From NCBI GenBank assembly GCA_032207245.1, contig CM063498.1:57725440-57789439 (forward strand): a stretch of DNA of 64,000 nt, written 5' to 3'. Source of the DNA: Pardosa pseudoannulata (lineage: Eukaryota; Arthropoda; Arachnida; Araneae; Lycosidae). The position numbers and the translations under genes were made by a program. Below are positions 11,911 to 23,334 of this stretch, piece after piece. The notes under the pieces are model-generated. The model worked only from the letters and a program-made list of their open reading frames with translations. It was not told the origin of the DNA and did no database searches. How positions within the stretch are numbered: position 1 is the first letter of the stretch; every line of letters starts with the position of its first letter.

Positions 11911-14710
11911 AAATGATAGCATGGTCTGTGTATCTCCATGTATCACTCAAAAAATATTGAACATATTGAAATACTGCTTTTTAAAATTATTTCTTCATAA
12001 TAGTTCTGGAATCAATTTAGACTACCCTTTTTTCAAAATTCAATTTATTTTTTTTAACAATTAAGATCTAAGTGATTTTTCTGTTGGCAATTTTTTTGTG
12101 ACACTTTAAATTGATTGTCAATGCTCAGTTTGTAATCTGTATAGTTAAAATTTTAATTTAGTTTATGTCTATCTATGTATCATATTAAAGTAGTAAATGT
12201 ATTGGGATGCAGATTTTTAAAATTATTTCATTTATCTTCTGTGTTTATTGCTAGATCAATCATAAGACATAGGTAATATAATCTGAAAAACTAATATAAA
12301 CATTTAAACAAACTATGTATGTTGGAACTTCTGTTATCTAGATTTCATGTTAGATGCAAAGCAGCCATTAAGCATTAAATGGCAAAATTCCCTTAACGAA
12401 ATATAAATATCAAAACCCTGCCCCACTTTTATGGGTTTAAATAATTGGAAATTGGGTTTTAATTTAATATTAAGTTAACATTTGCTAGATGATCTTTATT
12501 TATTGTAAGTATGTTTGTGTGATAAATTTTGAGACCTGACAATTCATATATCTATATATAGATAATTATCTGCATGTGTATATGTTTGTCTAATATATTT
12601 CTGAAAGCTAATCCAATATGTACAAAATTTTGTACGGTGATTAAAATAAACCTTTGAAAAGGTTTTAGGTAGGTCAAACTGTTCTAAGGTCAAGGTCATG
12701 GAGATAGAACACTTTTATACCCACCATTTATTAGTAGTCAATGAATATATTTTTCTTTTAATAATGTGCTAAAATTATTAAAGCTTTTTAGTAAGTTAGG
12801 GTTTAAATGTCTTAAGATATTAGTTTTGGTGCTTTTATGCTGGATTTACAGCATAATAATTTTTTTTTACTGATTTGCTTCAGTTATGTTTTATAACTTT
12901 AGGTTATAACTTATGCTTTATAACTTTTAGTCTTTAAGGTATAGGGGAGACATAGTACCTCTAAACATACAAAAAGAGTAGGAAAAAATAGTTTTAAGTC
13001 AAAACAGGGTTTTTTACCTGGAAACTATGTTGTTTTATAGTACCTCTCCAAATTTGATAAATCTCAATTTTAAGAAATGATGGTAATGTTTTTATCACAT
13101 AATGGTAAACTAATCATATACGGATATGCAAAAACCTCAATTTTAAAAAAATGCACAAAGTGTGCTTTAGTTCAGATGTAAAGAATTTATTTCATTACAT
13201 TCTTTGAAAATCATCCTAGTGTCATAAAGCTATTCTATTCAATTTTATTCATTTGTAAGGCAATTACATCTCCTAAATTTTGATTTATGTGGAGTTTTAT
13301 TAATTAAATAATGGGGTTTTTTTTGTTAGATTATTTGTAATACTCTATTCAAACTTTTGTTGTATTAATCCTAATGAGAGTGAGATCCATTTCTTAAAGC
13401 TACAACCATTCAAAAAAGCTATGAATATCCTCTAGGATTTAAAGCTATATACTATGGTATCAATAAACAGTGTTCTACCTATTCGACCGTCCTAAATGCA
13501 CTCATTCAGAAATAAGTGATAAAAATGAAAATTTCTTAAAAGCTAACTTAAAATAGATTATTGCCATTTGCATTCTATTAAAGGCCCAGGCTGTATTCTG
13601 TGGGTATAGCCTAATCCCCACTCAATATAGCATGAATCATTCTATATACTACTATTTTTAGTGTTTATATATGTAAATAAAGAACCTATTACTTTTAAAA
13701 ATAGTTTACAGATGAGATTTACTTTCTAAACTTCTTTTTTGTAAATATTATTTTAAACTTCTTTGAATGTCAGATTAATTGTTAAGACTTGGACATCTAA
13801 ACATTGAGTCACTCAGAAGTCAATGCAGTTAATTCCAATTTTTGATATTTTTAAATTTTTATAAATTCAAATAGAATAAATATTTTTAGTTATTAGATTT
13901 TAAGATTTGATTTGTCAATAATTGTTATTATTTTATTATTAAAATTCTTAAACTTAAAAAAAATTAATATATTAACTTTTTTTTTTTTTTTTTAAACTTG
14001 ATCAGTATTAGCTGTGCGATTCAGATGATTCTCCTTCATGTAGATTAAATTATTACATCTGTTTGAAATGGCTTCCAAACTGAAGCCACAGGTCTGTTAG
14101 CTGTCAAGTAGCACAAAATTATCACTGACCTTTGGGCTTATTGGAATTCTATTCTACTAAAACTCATCAACAGTTTAATCACTATTAATTTTTTTTCTTT
14201 CATAGTACAGAAAATGCTTCAAGTTTATATATATTGTTTTATTTTCTGAGAACAAACATGGTTTAGAATTGTGTAGATGTGCTGCATGATTTTAAACATT
14301 TAAAGGTGATGCTTCAATGAACTACAATTAACATGTCACAGTGTGTTTCACTTTTAAGTATAGTAGACACATCAAATTATTTTATTCATAAAATATCAAG
14401 ATTTTTTTTCACATTGTAATAACATTTTTATTTATTCTTATAAAGTATTTTAAATATCTTTTTAAATATTTTACAAGAATGAGTGAAAAGATTTTATTGA
14501 AATATTAATAATGTTTTTATATTAAAGCATTGTCTTTTTATTCTAGTAATTTTATTAATTACTATATAATTTAAGTCATCTCCTTATATTTATATGATTT
14601 TGCTTCCACATATGATGTTCAAAAAATTATAAATATATATTTCAACTTTATAGGTGGGTGGTCCTGGTGGACGATCTCAGACTATCGAGAGATCAAAAAT
14701 GGATCTATAA
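4710..14710 (+). CDS. CUEDC1: CUE domain-containing protein 1 (CUEDC1), seven coding exons
   Basis: Joined exons 4710-5148, 6421-6587, 7674-7872, 7959-8102, 9868-9937, 11458-11578 and 14654-14710 total 1197 nt, giving 398 aa plus TAA; human CUEDC1 is about 386 aa. Every intron is GT-AG and the frame is continuous. The CUE domain (about residues 17-60) starts QLEFRQAMRDFKTMFP, with the ubiquitin-contact MFP at 30-32 and the di-leucine at 57-58. Two PPxY motifs, PPCY (82-85) and PPSY (91-94), could bind WW-domain E3 ligases. The WNPPLLG-x-LP block (177-186), the acidic DERIALFLQN block in exon 3 and the basic LFSRRKRR segment (328-335) match the family's conserved C-terminal half. CUE domains bind ubiquitin; the protein is a predicted cytosolic adaptor of poorly known function. 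I chose ATG 4710 because the reading frame further upstream only begins at a TTG and the CUE domain starts 16 residues later. 5' UTR exons were not located. Confidence 0.93.
5149..6420 (+). other. CUEDC1 intron 1
   Basis: GT-AG, 1272 bp. Nothing else recognisable. Confidence 0.85.
6421..6587 (+). CDS. CUEDC1: CUEDC1 coding exon 2
   Basis: Acceptor tctttcacag|aaag and donor aacaag|gtattt. It encodes an acidic stretch followed by the EWNPPLLGELPPTFL block characteristic of CUEDC1. Confidence 0.9.
6588..7673 (+). other. CUEDC1 intron 2
   Basis: GT-AG, 1086 bp, with a TA microsatellite and an ATT run adjacent to the acceptor. Confidence 0.85.
6943..6997. repeat. (TA)n microsatellite
   Basis: About 27 uninterrupted TA units in CUEDC1 intron 2. 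Confidence 0.95.
7674..7872 (+). CDS. CUEDC1: CUEDC1 coding exon 3
   Basis: Acceptor ttatcctcag|aaagtt and donor cgag|gtatgt. It encodes the ILQQRMEENE helix and the DERIALFLQNKEFFQEL block, both highly charged and helical. Confidence 0.9.
7959..8102 (+). CDS. CUEDC1: CUEDC1 coding exon 4
   Basis: Acceptor atttccag|cttcg and donor aaag|gtattt. It encodes an acidic Ser/Glu-rich linker ending in AFREKIKNMGK. The preceding intron is only 86 bp. Confidence 0.88.
9080..9215 (-). pseudogene. hAT transposase C-terminal remnant
   Basis: On the minus strand the frame reads ENTIVQECLNGLALLNIH then QNIEVGINDVIDELAK and TAA. This is the hAT dimerisation tail found in ZMYM1-like and other hAT transposases. 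An in-frame TGA lies just upstream (ENLA, stop, ENTIV). Only this fragment is recognisable, in CUEDC1 intron 4. Confidence 0.65.
9343..9363. repeat. (GGTT)n microsatellite
   Basis: Five GGTT units in CUEDC1 intron 4. Confidence 0.9.
9868..9937 (+). CDS. CUEDC1: CUEDC1 coding exon 5
   Basis: Acceptor ttcttacag|tatctc and donor acctat|gtatcc. It encodes SRKKFTQLAKLFSRRKRRSF, a basic conserved segment and possible nuclear-localisation or membrane-binding patch. Confidence 0.88.
9938..11457 (+). other. CUEDC1 intron 5
   Basis: GT-AG, 1520 bp, A+T-rich; nothing recognisable. Confidence 0.83.
11458..11578 (+). CDS. CUEDC1: CUEDC1 coding exon 6
   Basis: Acceptor taaaatag|actggg and donor gtcat|gtaatt. 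It encodes an acidic Ser/Glu/Asp-rich segment (EYSEASDEDSETE). The frame joins exon 5 (AT|A) and leaves phase 0. Confidence 0.85.
11579..14653 (+). other. CUEDC1 intron 6
   Basis: GT-AG, 3075 bp with a TA/CA microsatellite; no clear mobile element. Confidence 0.8.
11847..11910. repeat. (TA)n(CA)n microsatellite
   Basis: About 27 TA units then four AC units in CUEDC1 intron 6. Confidence 0.95.
14654..14710 (+). CDS. CUEDC1: CUEDC1 terminal coding exon 7
   Basis: Acceptor actttatag|gtggg, then VGGPGGRSQTIERSKMDL and TAA at 14708-14710. It makes the total CDS length exactly divisible by three. The 3' UTR end was not determined; an AATAAA 6 nt after the stop is too close to be the real signal. 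Confidence 0.82.
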   Translation: MGGPGGRSQTIERSKMDL

Positions 14711-17710
14711 AAGAGTAATAAATCTTATCTAAATAAGAGTAAAAAGGTGAAAAGTGTGCTTATAGTTTGATAATTTGATATAGTGCAAACTGAAATCATT
14801 TGCATAATTGATCTAAAATCTGGATATGTGTACATTTTTATACTGTTGTATTAAAACAAAACAGTTACTGTCCTATCATTGTAAAAAGGGCATGTATTTT
14901 GTGTGATCAAAAATTCATTATAATATGCCATTTGGTTTGTTGCAGAAAGACAATAATTAAGAGGGTTTATTTAATGTATGATTTAAAATTGTACTACATA
15001 ATTTTAGCAATGCATTTTCAATCAATAATACTTTTATAGGTAATATGTATAATTATTTATTTGTTTTCAAAATTTTATGCTGAATTTTACCTTTAAAAAA
15101 TTTGCCTTTTGTCTTATTACTTTAAGTTTTAATCCTTTTTATACACTATATATTTAAATTACATTTAGGATAATTCAACATTTATATATCAAATTTTTTA
15201 TCTGTTTTGTTTAAATTTTGTCATGGTTAGAACTATATATATATATACACACTCACATATATATATTTATATTTGTAGTTTGCCGCTGAAAGCATGTGAT
15301 GCATAAAAAAATAATTTTATACATAAATTATAAAGAGAAAATTTATGTGAATAGTGAAGAATGTAATTTTATTATTATTTTTATTTAAAAAATATTTTGT
15401 TCATTAAAAGACATTTGTTATAGGAATATATTCATTAAAGAGCAAATAAACATTTCCCAAAATGTACTCAACTTGTTATATTAATCCTAACCTCTGTTAA
15501 ATTAATGTGCTGCATGTTTATGAGTTTACTGTTTTGTGCTTTCATAAGAAAGATATTAATTCTGAATTATTTTGTAAGGTGCTGAAAATGGGTAACTAAT
15601 CAAATTTCCTAAGCTTTTAAAGTTGAAGGTATGGGTAATATGAGTAAATATTTCAATTTTGTTAGTTACAAGCCATTAAGAAAATTGAAAGTAATTTCCT
15701 ACTTGAAAATATTATTTGTATCAAGGTGCTTGTTAATGTCATATGTTTAACTATAGAATATTGTGGCTTATAATGTATACATATATGAAGAAAGTGGAAT
15801 TGCCATATTTTATTTTTATTTAATTCAATATTTTTTTTTTCTTTTTGTATTGAGCTTGCTCTCTATGCTGGCCTTTTTGTAAAGGTTATTGTGTGTTTAT
15901 ATATGTAATATACTTGTATATATTTATGTATATATTAACACACATATTCTTAGACTGGCATGTCTGAATAGTTTGTATGATGAGTGTAGGAATGTATGTT
16001 TATAAATACATACACACAAATTTTTTCTTTAAAGAGTTTGGAAAGAACAATCATCTCCAAATAGTTATTGTTTATTTAATTAGAAGCTTGGAATATATCA
16101 GTTATGCATGAGTTTTTATGTGAACATTTGTTAGAAATTAGAATGTGAATTAGTTCTAAAATTTTCTGTTCAAATTAGAGTTTACAGAATGTCTTCTTTC
16201 AAAGCTCTTTACCTATAGTTAATTATCTAAATCTATCTGTAAGTTTCATACAATTTTCTTTTTATTTGAATGTTAAAAAAGTGTATGTATTTTTAAAATG
16301 TGGTAATTTTTTTAATTTCAATATAGCTAAACATAAATAATTGAATATGAAAATGCCTGTGTGTATAATTGTTTTATAAAGACTTTTATAAACTATACCT
16401 TCAGATTACACTTTTGATATTTAATATAAAAATTTAAGAAAATGGTTTTCTTTGAATCTGACTTATTTGCATTCAGTGTTTTTTACCGGAATTTAGAAAG
16501 TGGTGCCTAAAAATTCCTGCTTCAAGGAATAAAATAGTTTAATGAATAATACAAATGCATGTATTTTCTTTCTGAAATTTAGATTATATCTTGAAATTTC
16601 TGCCTATTTACTAAATATGAAGTTTTTTAGACATTTGTTATACAGAAAATTCTTATATTTTTGAATAAAATATCCTATATTACAGCCCACTTATAAGTCA
16701 AACTGATTTATATTCACGCACACAGTACACCTAAATGAGGGACATTTAAATTTCAGCGATAAGAAATGCATAGTTTTTTCAACTATTCACTTGAATTCAG
16801 TTTGCAAGGCAAATTAGTATGAATAGAATGGTATATTGAACAAAAATTGATAGTTAATAGATGCAAAATATTTCATCATATCAGTTTCATAAAAGGTGCA
16901 ATAACATGTGGCATTGCCTTTCTGTGTGTTTTTGATCTAACTCAAATGAAATCAAATGTCTAAAAAAGCCTTGCCTTACAATGCCAATAAGTATTGAGCC
17001 AGGAAAATAAAGTTGCATATGTTTAGTGAGAGTAAGCTCATAAATTTTACTTTCATTCCCACTTTCTTTTCATGTATATTTAATCTGATTTTCTGTGTAA
17101 AAGTATTTTATGGGGATTCTTAGGATGATGAATATATATACTTTATACTTCACACTCCACATATCATGGCTTATGATGCAGTCAAGTATCATTGTGTCAG
17201 CAATGCTGTTTTAAAATTCAAGTTATCAGATCTCTACTTGGAATCCTAAATTAAAGGCAGCTGCAGATGTCTTACAAGCAAGAGAAAATGAAAATAAATG
17301 TTGTACTGCATATTTCATTACTATTTCCATACTTAAGTCCTAAGACCCCAGTACTTAGCTTTTCTATTTGTTGTATGTAATCAGTATTATTTTGCTTTCT
17401 TTTGTGGAATTTTAAGTATGTGATATTTTTTTTCTGTTGAATTTAAAAGGTTTATGTAATGTTATGTATTGTTGAGCAATTATATTTTCTAGTCTATGCA
17501 TTTTGCTCATTGTTATTTTGTTTACAAATGTTATTCCATTTTATGTGTGTATAATTTAAATTAGGCAAACTTATGTTATTAAAATCTTTTAATTTAGTAT
17601 TTTTAAATAAAAACCTAGATTTAACAATACTAGTTTTTCTTTCTTAAATTATCAGAACATTTTACTAAACTGTTGGCCCAAAAGATACTTAACAAAAGAT
17701 TTTTCCTGAC

Positions 17711-17882
17711 GAACGATGGTCAATTGTTTAGGGTGCTGGCCATCGGTACTGGAGTTTGTAGATTCGAATCCCACTGAAGCATGGATGTTTGTAGCCATTC
17801 GGAATCAGCTTTAAACTATAGGCCCCGATCTCATTAACCCTCATGTTGCAAAAGAGTAGACCATAGCACTCCAAACCAAATA
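17711..17882 (+). repeat. tRNA-derived SINE (family A), best copy
   Basis: A-box-like TGGTCAATTGTTTAGGGTGC and B-box AGATTCGAATCCC (17760-17772) at tRNA spacing show a tRNA-derived RNA polymerase III promoter. They are followed by the family body ATGGATGTTTGTAGCCATTC and the tail ending CATAGCACTCCAAACCAAA. Confidence 0.8.
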
Positions 17883-18306
17883 ATTTTCCCACTTTATCTG
17901 AATTGCAGATAGGATATAACACAATAAGGAACTGAAAAATTGGACAAGTCCACTAACATAAACATTCCACTAAATTTATAACAAATGCTGAAGTCTATTT
18001 CTTTTACTGATCTTACAAATCAAGTTAACAGTTGATTCAGAATAAAATTTTTCATATTTTGTTAAAATAAAATTTAATGTGATTATTAGACTCTAAATTG
18101 AGGCATCGAAGGACCTATTGAGTAAACATTTTTGCCTCAATCGACAGTTTAGGAAAATTCTTTAATGCACAATGAACTGGAAGGAACCCAATATCTTTCC
18201 ATAAAGAAGTGTTTTGGCCTCTTTCAGCTGGAACAGCAGTAAAGTTCCCATTTTGAACAATTTGAAAAGTTGTGGTTAGGGGTTTAAAAGCAATTAGAGG
18301 AAGAAT

Positions 18307-18605
18307 CAGGGCCATAGCCAGAAATTATTTTCGGAGGGGGACCAAGGAAGAAAGACATCGTTATTTGTGAATAATACTTCAATTGATGAAAGGGAAAACA
18401 CTGTATTTCCGGCCAGCTGCCAAGCAAGACTTTTATGATCTCAGCAGTTTTTTTCTACAAGAATAACAGTCCATGTTCATGAACAGCTAGGCAGATATTA
18501 CATACATACACACACAAACGTGGGACATTGTCTATCTACAAAATGGTCTTTCAAAATTTCGGGGGGAACCTGTCCCCCAAATCCCTCCCCCTGCCTACGG
18601 CCCTG
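18307..18605. mobile_element. MITE with CAGGGCC(A/G)TAG termini
   Basis: Left end CAGGGCCATAGCCAG and the complement of the right end CAGGGCCGTAGGCAG form imperfect 15 bp inverted repeats, followed by G-runs (left) and C-runs (right). About 299 bp, non-coding. The ends resemble a widespread animal repeat type; the superfamily is uncertain. Confidence 0.65.
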
Positions 18606-18832
18606 GGAAGGATGATAACATTTGTAATTATGAAATAAAATATAATCAAATATAATAAAATATAATAATAAATATCATTTTTGGAACAGACTGTATCTCA
18701 AGAGGCTATTCAAATAAATTGGTAGAAAATTTCAAGTAATATTCGAACAAATTTTATATATTGGGTTTGATATCAGAAGTTTAATAGTGCGATATATCCC
18801 CAAAATACATTAAAGTAGTAGTGTACAGGTCT

Positions 18833-18848
18833 CGCTCTCTCTCTCTCT
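18833..18848. repeat. (CT)n microsatellite
   Basis: Short CT run followed by a TA run. Confidence 0.85.
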
Positions 18849-19129
18849 GTATATATAAATATATATATTATTTACTTATTTTAAGAATTAAAATTTTTAG
18901 CATTACAATTTTTGATTTCTGAAAGATAAAAATATTTTTTCAGGAGTAATTCATTTTAACACTTGCAAGAAAAAAATTTAATGTTCAAAAGTAATTTTTT
19001 CAGGTACTGAACATAATTGTTTATTCAAATTGGAAACCATTGTCGCTAATTTACATTGCTTATTTATGCCACATATTTCTCCGAAATTGAAGCTAAATTT
19101 TCTAACCCCTTTCATTGGTTATTTGATCT

Positions 19130-19270
19130 TTGGTACCAGATTCTCTGGGTCCGAATTTTGTTCCCAGAATGGATGTTTGTAGCCATCTGGTATCAGCTTA
19201 AGTGGTAGGTGTTAGTAAATAGTGTTCATTGAGCAAAAATAGCAGACTGTAGTGATTCAATCCAAAACTG
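19130..19270 (+). repeat. tRNA-derived SINE (family A), degenerate
   Basis: GGGTCCGAATTTTGTTCCCA then ATGGATGTTTGTAGCCATCT and AGACTGTAGTGATTCAATCC match family A in order. Confidence 0.6.
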
Positions 19271-20231
19271 TTGCAATAGTAAAATATCTGGTAGGTGAAA
19301 GCATGATATGTCCTACAATTTTCAGTAAGCAAAACTGATAAGTTTCAAACTAAACATTATTTGGGTATTATAAAAATCAGTCATACGCATTAATGAACAG
19401 ATCAATTTTAACTTTTTTGATCACTATGCTCAGAATATTTTTAAAAGCTATTGTACTCTTAGACATAAAACAAAGCATGTGAAACTATTTAGCAACATTT
19501 CACTACTTTTCATTTGAATAATTTTTGTAATTCTAGTATCCATATATTATCTGGGAGAAACTAAATATTGAATTTTAATAGAAAATGGTTCATTTTGATA
19601 AATTTTTTTTTTTCAGACTGTCTGAACACTATAAATATTCCATCTGAAAAGTTTTAAATAAATTTATTAGAATAAAATTTTGCCGATTCACTGAAATTCA
19701 GTAAAACAAAATTGGAAATTAACAATGAATTAATAAATTAAAAAGAAATAATTGAGTAACAAAATTAGACCTAAATATAAAAAGTTCTTAATTGGAATTT
19801 CAATTCTGATAATGTAGCGCATGATGATTTTGAAATGGTTCCATAAATTAGATATAGCCTTCAAAGAAACTAGACATAAATAGCAAATCGATTTATTTTT
19901 ACTGATTATCTTTCTATTTTCATCTCCAAAAAAATAAAAATACTAAACATTGCTTTTTGTGACTTTTTATATACAGTTTTATGTACAGTCCTCTAACCAT
20001 ACCTTCAAAAGTATGTATTTTAATTTGGTAATATTAAATCATTTCAAGAACAAAAAACCAAGAGTGCCTAAAAGTCTGGATTTGTTATTAAAAAGAAAAA
20101 AGCTAACGCTTGCCTATCTGCTTTCTGAATTACTTTCAACTTGAAATTGCAATGTGATAAAGACATATAACTGTTACTGTAAGACCAGCTTAGCGCTGGC
20201 AATGTTTTTAAACTTAACTGTTTCTTTTATA

Positions 20232-20300
20232 CAGGGTTCCCACTTTTTTTCCATAACAAAAATTAAGAACTTTTTAAGGACCAAAGTAACTTTTTATAAG
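20232..20300 (+). repeat. Possible hAT-type repeat end (CAGGGTTCCCAC)
   Basis: CAGGGTTCCCAC followed by aattaagaactttttaaggacc resembles the terminal sequence of a common animal hAT-derived repeat. No matching inverted end was found nearby, so it is a fragment at best. Confidence 0.35.
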
Positions 20301-21869
20301 GACCTACTTGAAATACACAGGATAATGACATAAACCCTATTTTCTGAGGAACATATTTTAATGATTATGAACCAGACAAGGCATGTTCAATAAATGCCTT
20401 ACAATATTTCAGAATTAAGTTTTTAAAAATGCCTAAAAATTAATATAAGATAAACCTGACAAAAACTAATTTTGCAAAAAGTGTTTAGTGATCAAACTAA
20501 ACGTAAGTTGTAAATAAAATACAATATTATAAACAGCGTTAATATATTCATGAGTTTTAATATCATATATATTTATTAATAACTCGTTTGATAATTAATA
20601 TTTTTACTGGGTATTAGCCCACCCACCCTTCATCTTCTGTGAGCCTATTAACATATGCAGGAAAGTCTTAAAATATCTCATAAGAGAGTACGCATTTTTG
20701 TCTAAAATCTTCGTGAGCCGACTATCAAAAGTTCCGCAGTGACTTTATTCTTTAAAGTATTTTTCGTATGCAGTTTTTTTGTAATATAATAAATAGTTTT
20801 ATCGTAAACAATATTTAAAATAATGTAATATATCAATATTTTTTAAATAAAAAAAAATATATATATTAATATATATATATATATATATATGATACAGTAC
20901 TTATATATTCTAAAGTTTTATTTTCTATTATAACTAAAAAAATAAAAAAAAACTGAAAATTACAAATTCTTTAATTGAAATATATATTCTTTGAACAGTA
21001 CTTTATCTAAACCTTTTGTAGAAAAGTTATGTCAAATAAGTTTCCTACTAACTAAAAAGTAGTAAATAAAATAAAAGTACATAATTTTTTAATATCAAGG
21101 AAAATTAATTCTTTACTACAGTAAATACACTGAAAAAATGTTTTTAAGATCTTTATTATTAATAGTTTTAACTAAAAAAGTAAAAAAAAAATGTTATAAA
21201 CATTAACAAATATTTTATATATTAAATATATATATTCTTTTGAACATACTTATCCCTGTACTCGTTCTTAGAACCAGTTTTCAAATATAATTTGAACTTA
21301 ATGAAGTTAAAAATACAGCTCTGATACGTGAAGAAAGCAACAAAAAATTAATTGACCAATTTAAAAATTAAAATTTACTTACAAAAAATTAAGTATTTTA
21401 TTCTTAAATTAAGGACTTTTAAACCTAAACTTTATACTGATATTTGCATATTTATTTATATACAAAGCAATGTAAGTTTTTCTTTGATCGATCCACTCCA
21501 ATTTTTTTAAATTGTTTTGAATGATTTTATTGCTACTTCTGTATACAAAGTAAAGAAAGTATTGTGATCACATTGAATTTCAGAGCTCATATTACAAAGA
21601 AAATATTTATTTTGATCATAATTTAATAAATTCTTACCAGGATTACTTCTGTATATTCATTTACCTCCAAAACTCTACACTCAGTCGATAGATTTTCAAA
21701 GGGCATGCACCCATCATTAAGTTAATGAAGTCTTTCTGAATCCATATATTCTTTTATTAAATAACTGTATGTTGAAATAGAACAAGAAACATCCTGACCA
21801 TTACATAAAATACAAACTTTCATAGCTTAAGAATTAAGCAAATTGAGTGCGCCAAACGTCTTCACACAC

Positions 21870-22571
21870 TTAAGGGACATATCACCTTTAAGCAACTTTA
21901 AGTGGAATATTTTTTGCCTTATATCTATTTCAGTTATCGTATATAAATGAGATTTTCAGCATTGATTCTCCAATTTTATTTGATTAGTTTTGTTGAATTT
22001 CTTTATAAACAATAACTTTTCATATAATGAAAAAGGATAGCTTTGTTCAAAAAATTTGACACACTCTGCGTAGATTTGCAACACAAAATGATTTTATTTA
22101 TTTATTTTTTTTTGTAAATAATTATTTGGTACCATTCTACACCTATTTAAACTTTTAAAAAGTATCAAATATTACACCAGGGCATAGAATATTAAAAACC
22201 CTAAATGTTTAAAAATTCAATTTCAGATATTGTAAATACTAAGTGAAATAAAAAACAGAAAAAGTAGGTAGAGTTTCATTGTAGGTCTATAATGTATTTA
22301 CTGGGAATATTTTAAAAATATGTACAGTAGTGTTTTATTTAGAGTGTGTGAAAGTTTAAAAAAAGAAACACCATTTTTAGTAAATGCATTTAAAGTATTT
22401 TAATTTTTTTTTTTAATCAATATTTCAGGTGTTGAATGTATTATACAGGTTCTAATTCCTATATTTCATTCGGGTTTGTTTCAAACAATTCATCAATATC
22501 CAGAAATTCAAAAAATGCAAAAATAAAAAAAAATCAAATTTTTGAAGGTTTAAAGGTGATGTTCTCCTTAA
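21870..22571. mobile_element. MITE with TTAA-flanked inverted ends
   Basis: Left TTAAGGGACATATCACCTTTAA and right (complement) TTAAGGAGAACATCACCTTTAA match at about 19 of 22 positions. TTAA at both extremities suggests piggyBac-like TTAA targeting. About 702 bp, no coding potential. Confidence 0.6.
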
Positions 22572-23334
22572 ACGTGAGTAAAGACCTTTTAATTCCAACA
22601 ATTATGTTTTATTAACTAAATGCAAGTTTCTACTACAATTTATATGGTACTTGGGATTTCAAATAAGTGAAAAACAAAGCGGAACTCCAAAATGCAAAAA
22701 TTTTTCATCCTTGCACATGCTATAAATATATTTCTTTTTAGAGGGTTCTGAATTTAAATTTTTACTTTGATATTTTGGACAAGCTTGAGTCTGTAGTACC
22801 AAAAAGCAGCAGCATGCCTGAAGCAGGAAATTCCTTTCTCTTTATGTACTTTACCTGACCAAGTAGGTAAGAACAAATAAAGGTTGAAAAGATGTGAGGA
22901 ATAAGTACCTATTCTAAAAATGCACAAAAAGAATCAAATACAAGGGGAGGTTTACTGAGTAAATGTGACTAAGAGTCTATGAAATCATTTTGAAGCCAAA
23001 CTAGTTTGTATCACCAAATATGAAATTATCGCCTAAAACTGACATAACAAGCAAGTCTTTATCCCCCACTGCCTGAAACAGCAAAATTTTTTTGGGTACT
23101 GCCTCAACTGGGAATGTGTACATCAGGATGTCAATGTGGTGTCATGATGAATGCTAAAAAGATTGTGATTTTGAGCAAAGGAATAATTTTAATTTTAGAG
23201 CACAGGGATGCAAAGTTATTTTAGTGCATTTAGGTGCAGATATTGCATGTCTGATATCGGGACATTTTTTTTTTGGTAATATTGCTTTAGAAATTGATAA
23301 AGATCACTAGAATACTGCACAGTAATTTTCTTTT

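Noticed and set aside
12640..12720. CCTTTGAAAAGGTTTT and GGTCAAGGTCATGG as a possible mobile-element end
   Set aside because: No matching inverted partner or repeat copy in the window.
17711..17790. Possible functional tRNA gene
   Set aside because: A and B boxes are present but the stem pairings of a real tRNA are not kept and the same unit recurs as a SINE.
17728..17922. 64-codon minus-strand frame
   Set aside because: Lies entirely in a SINE copy on its antisense strand.
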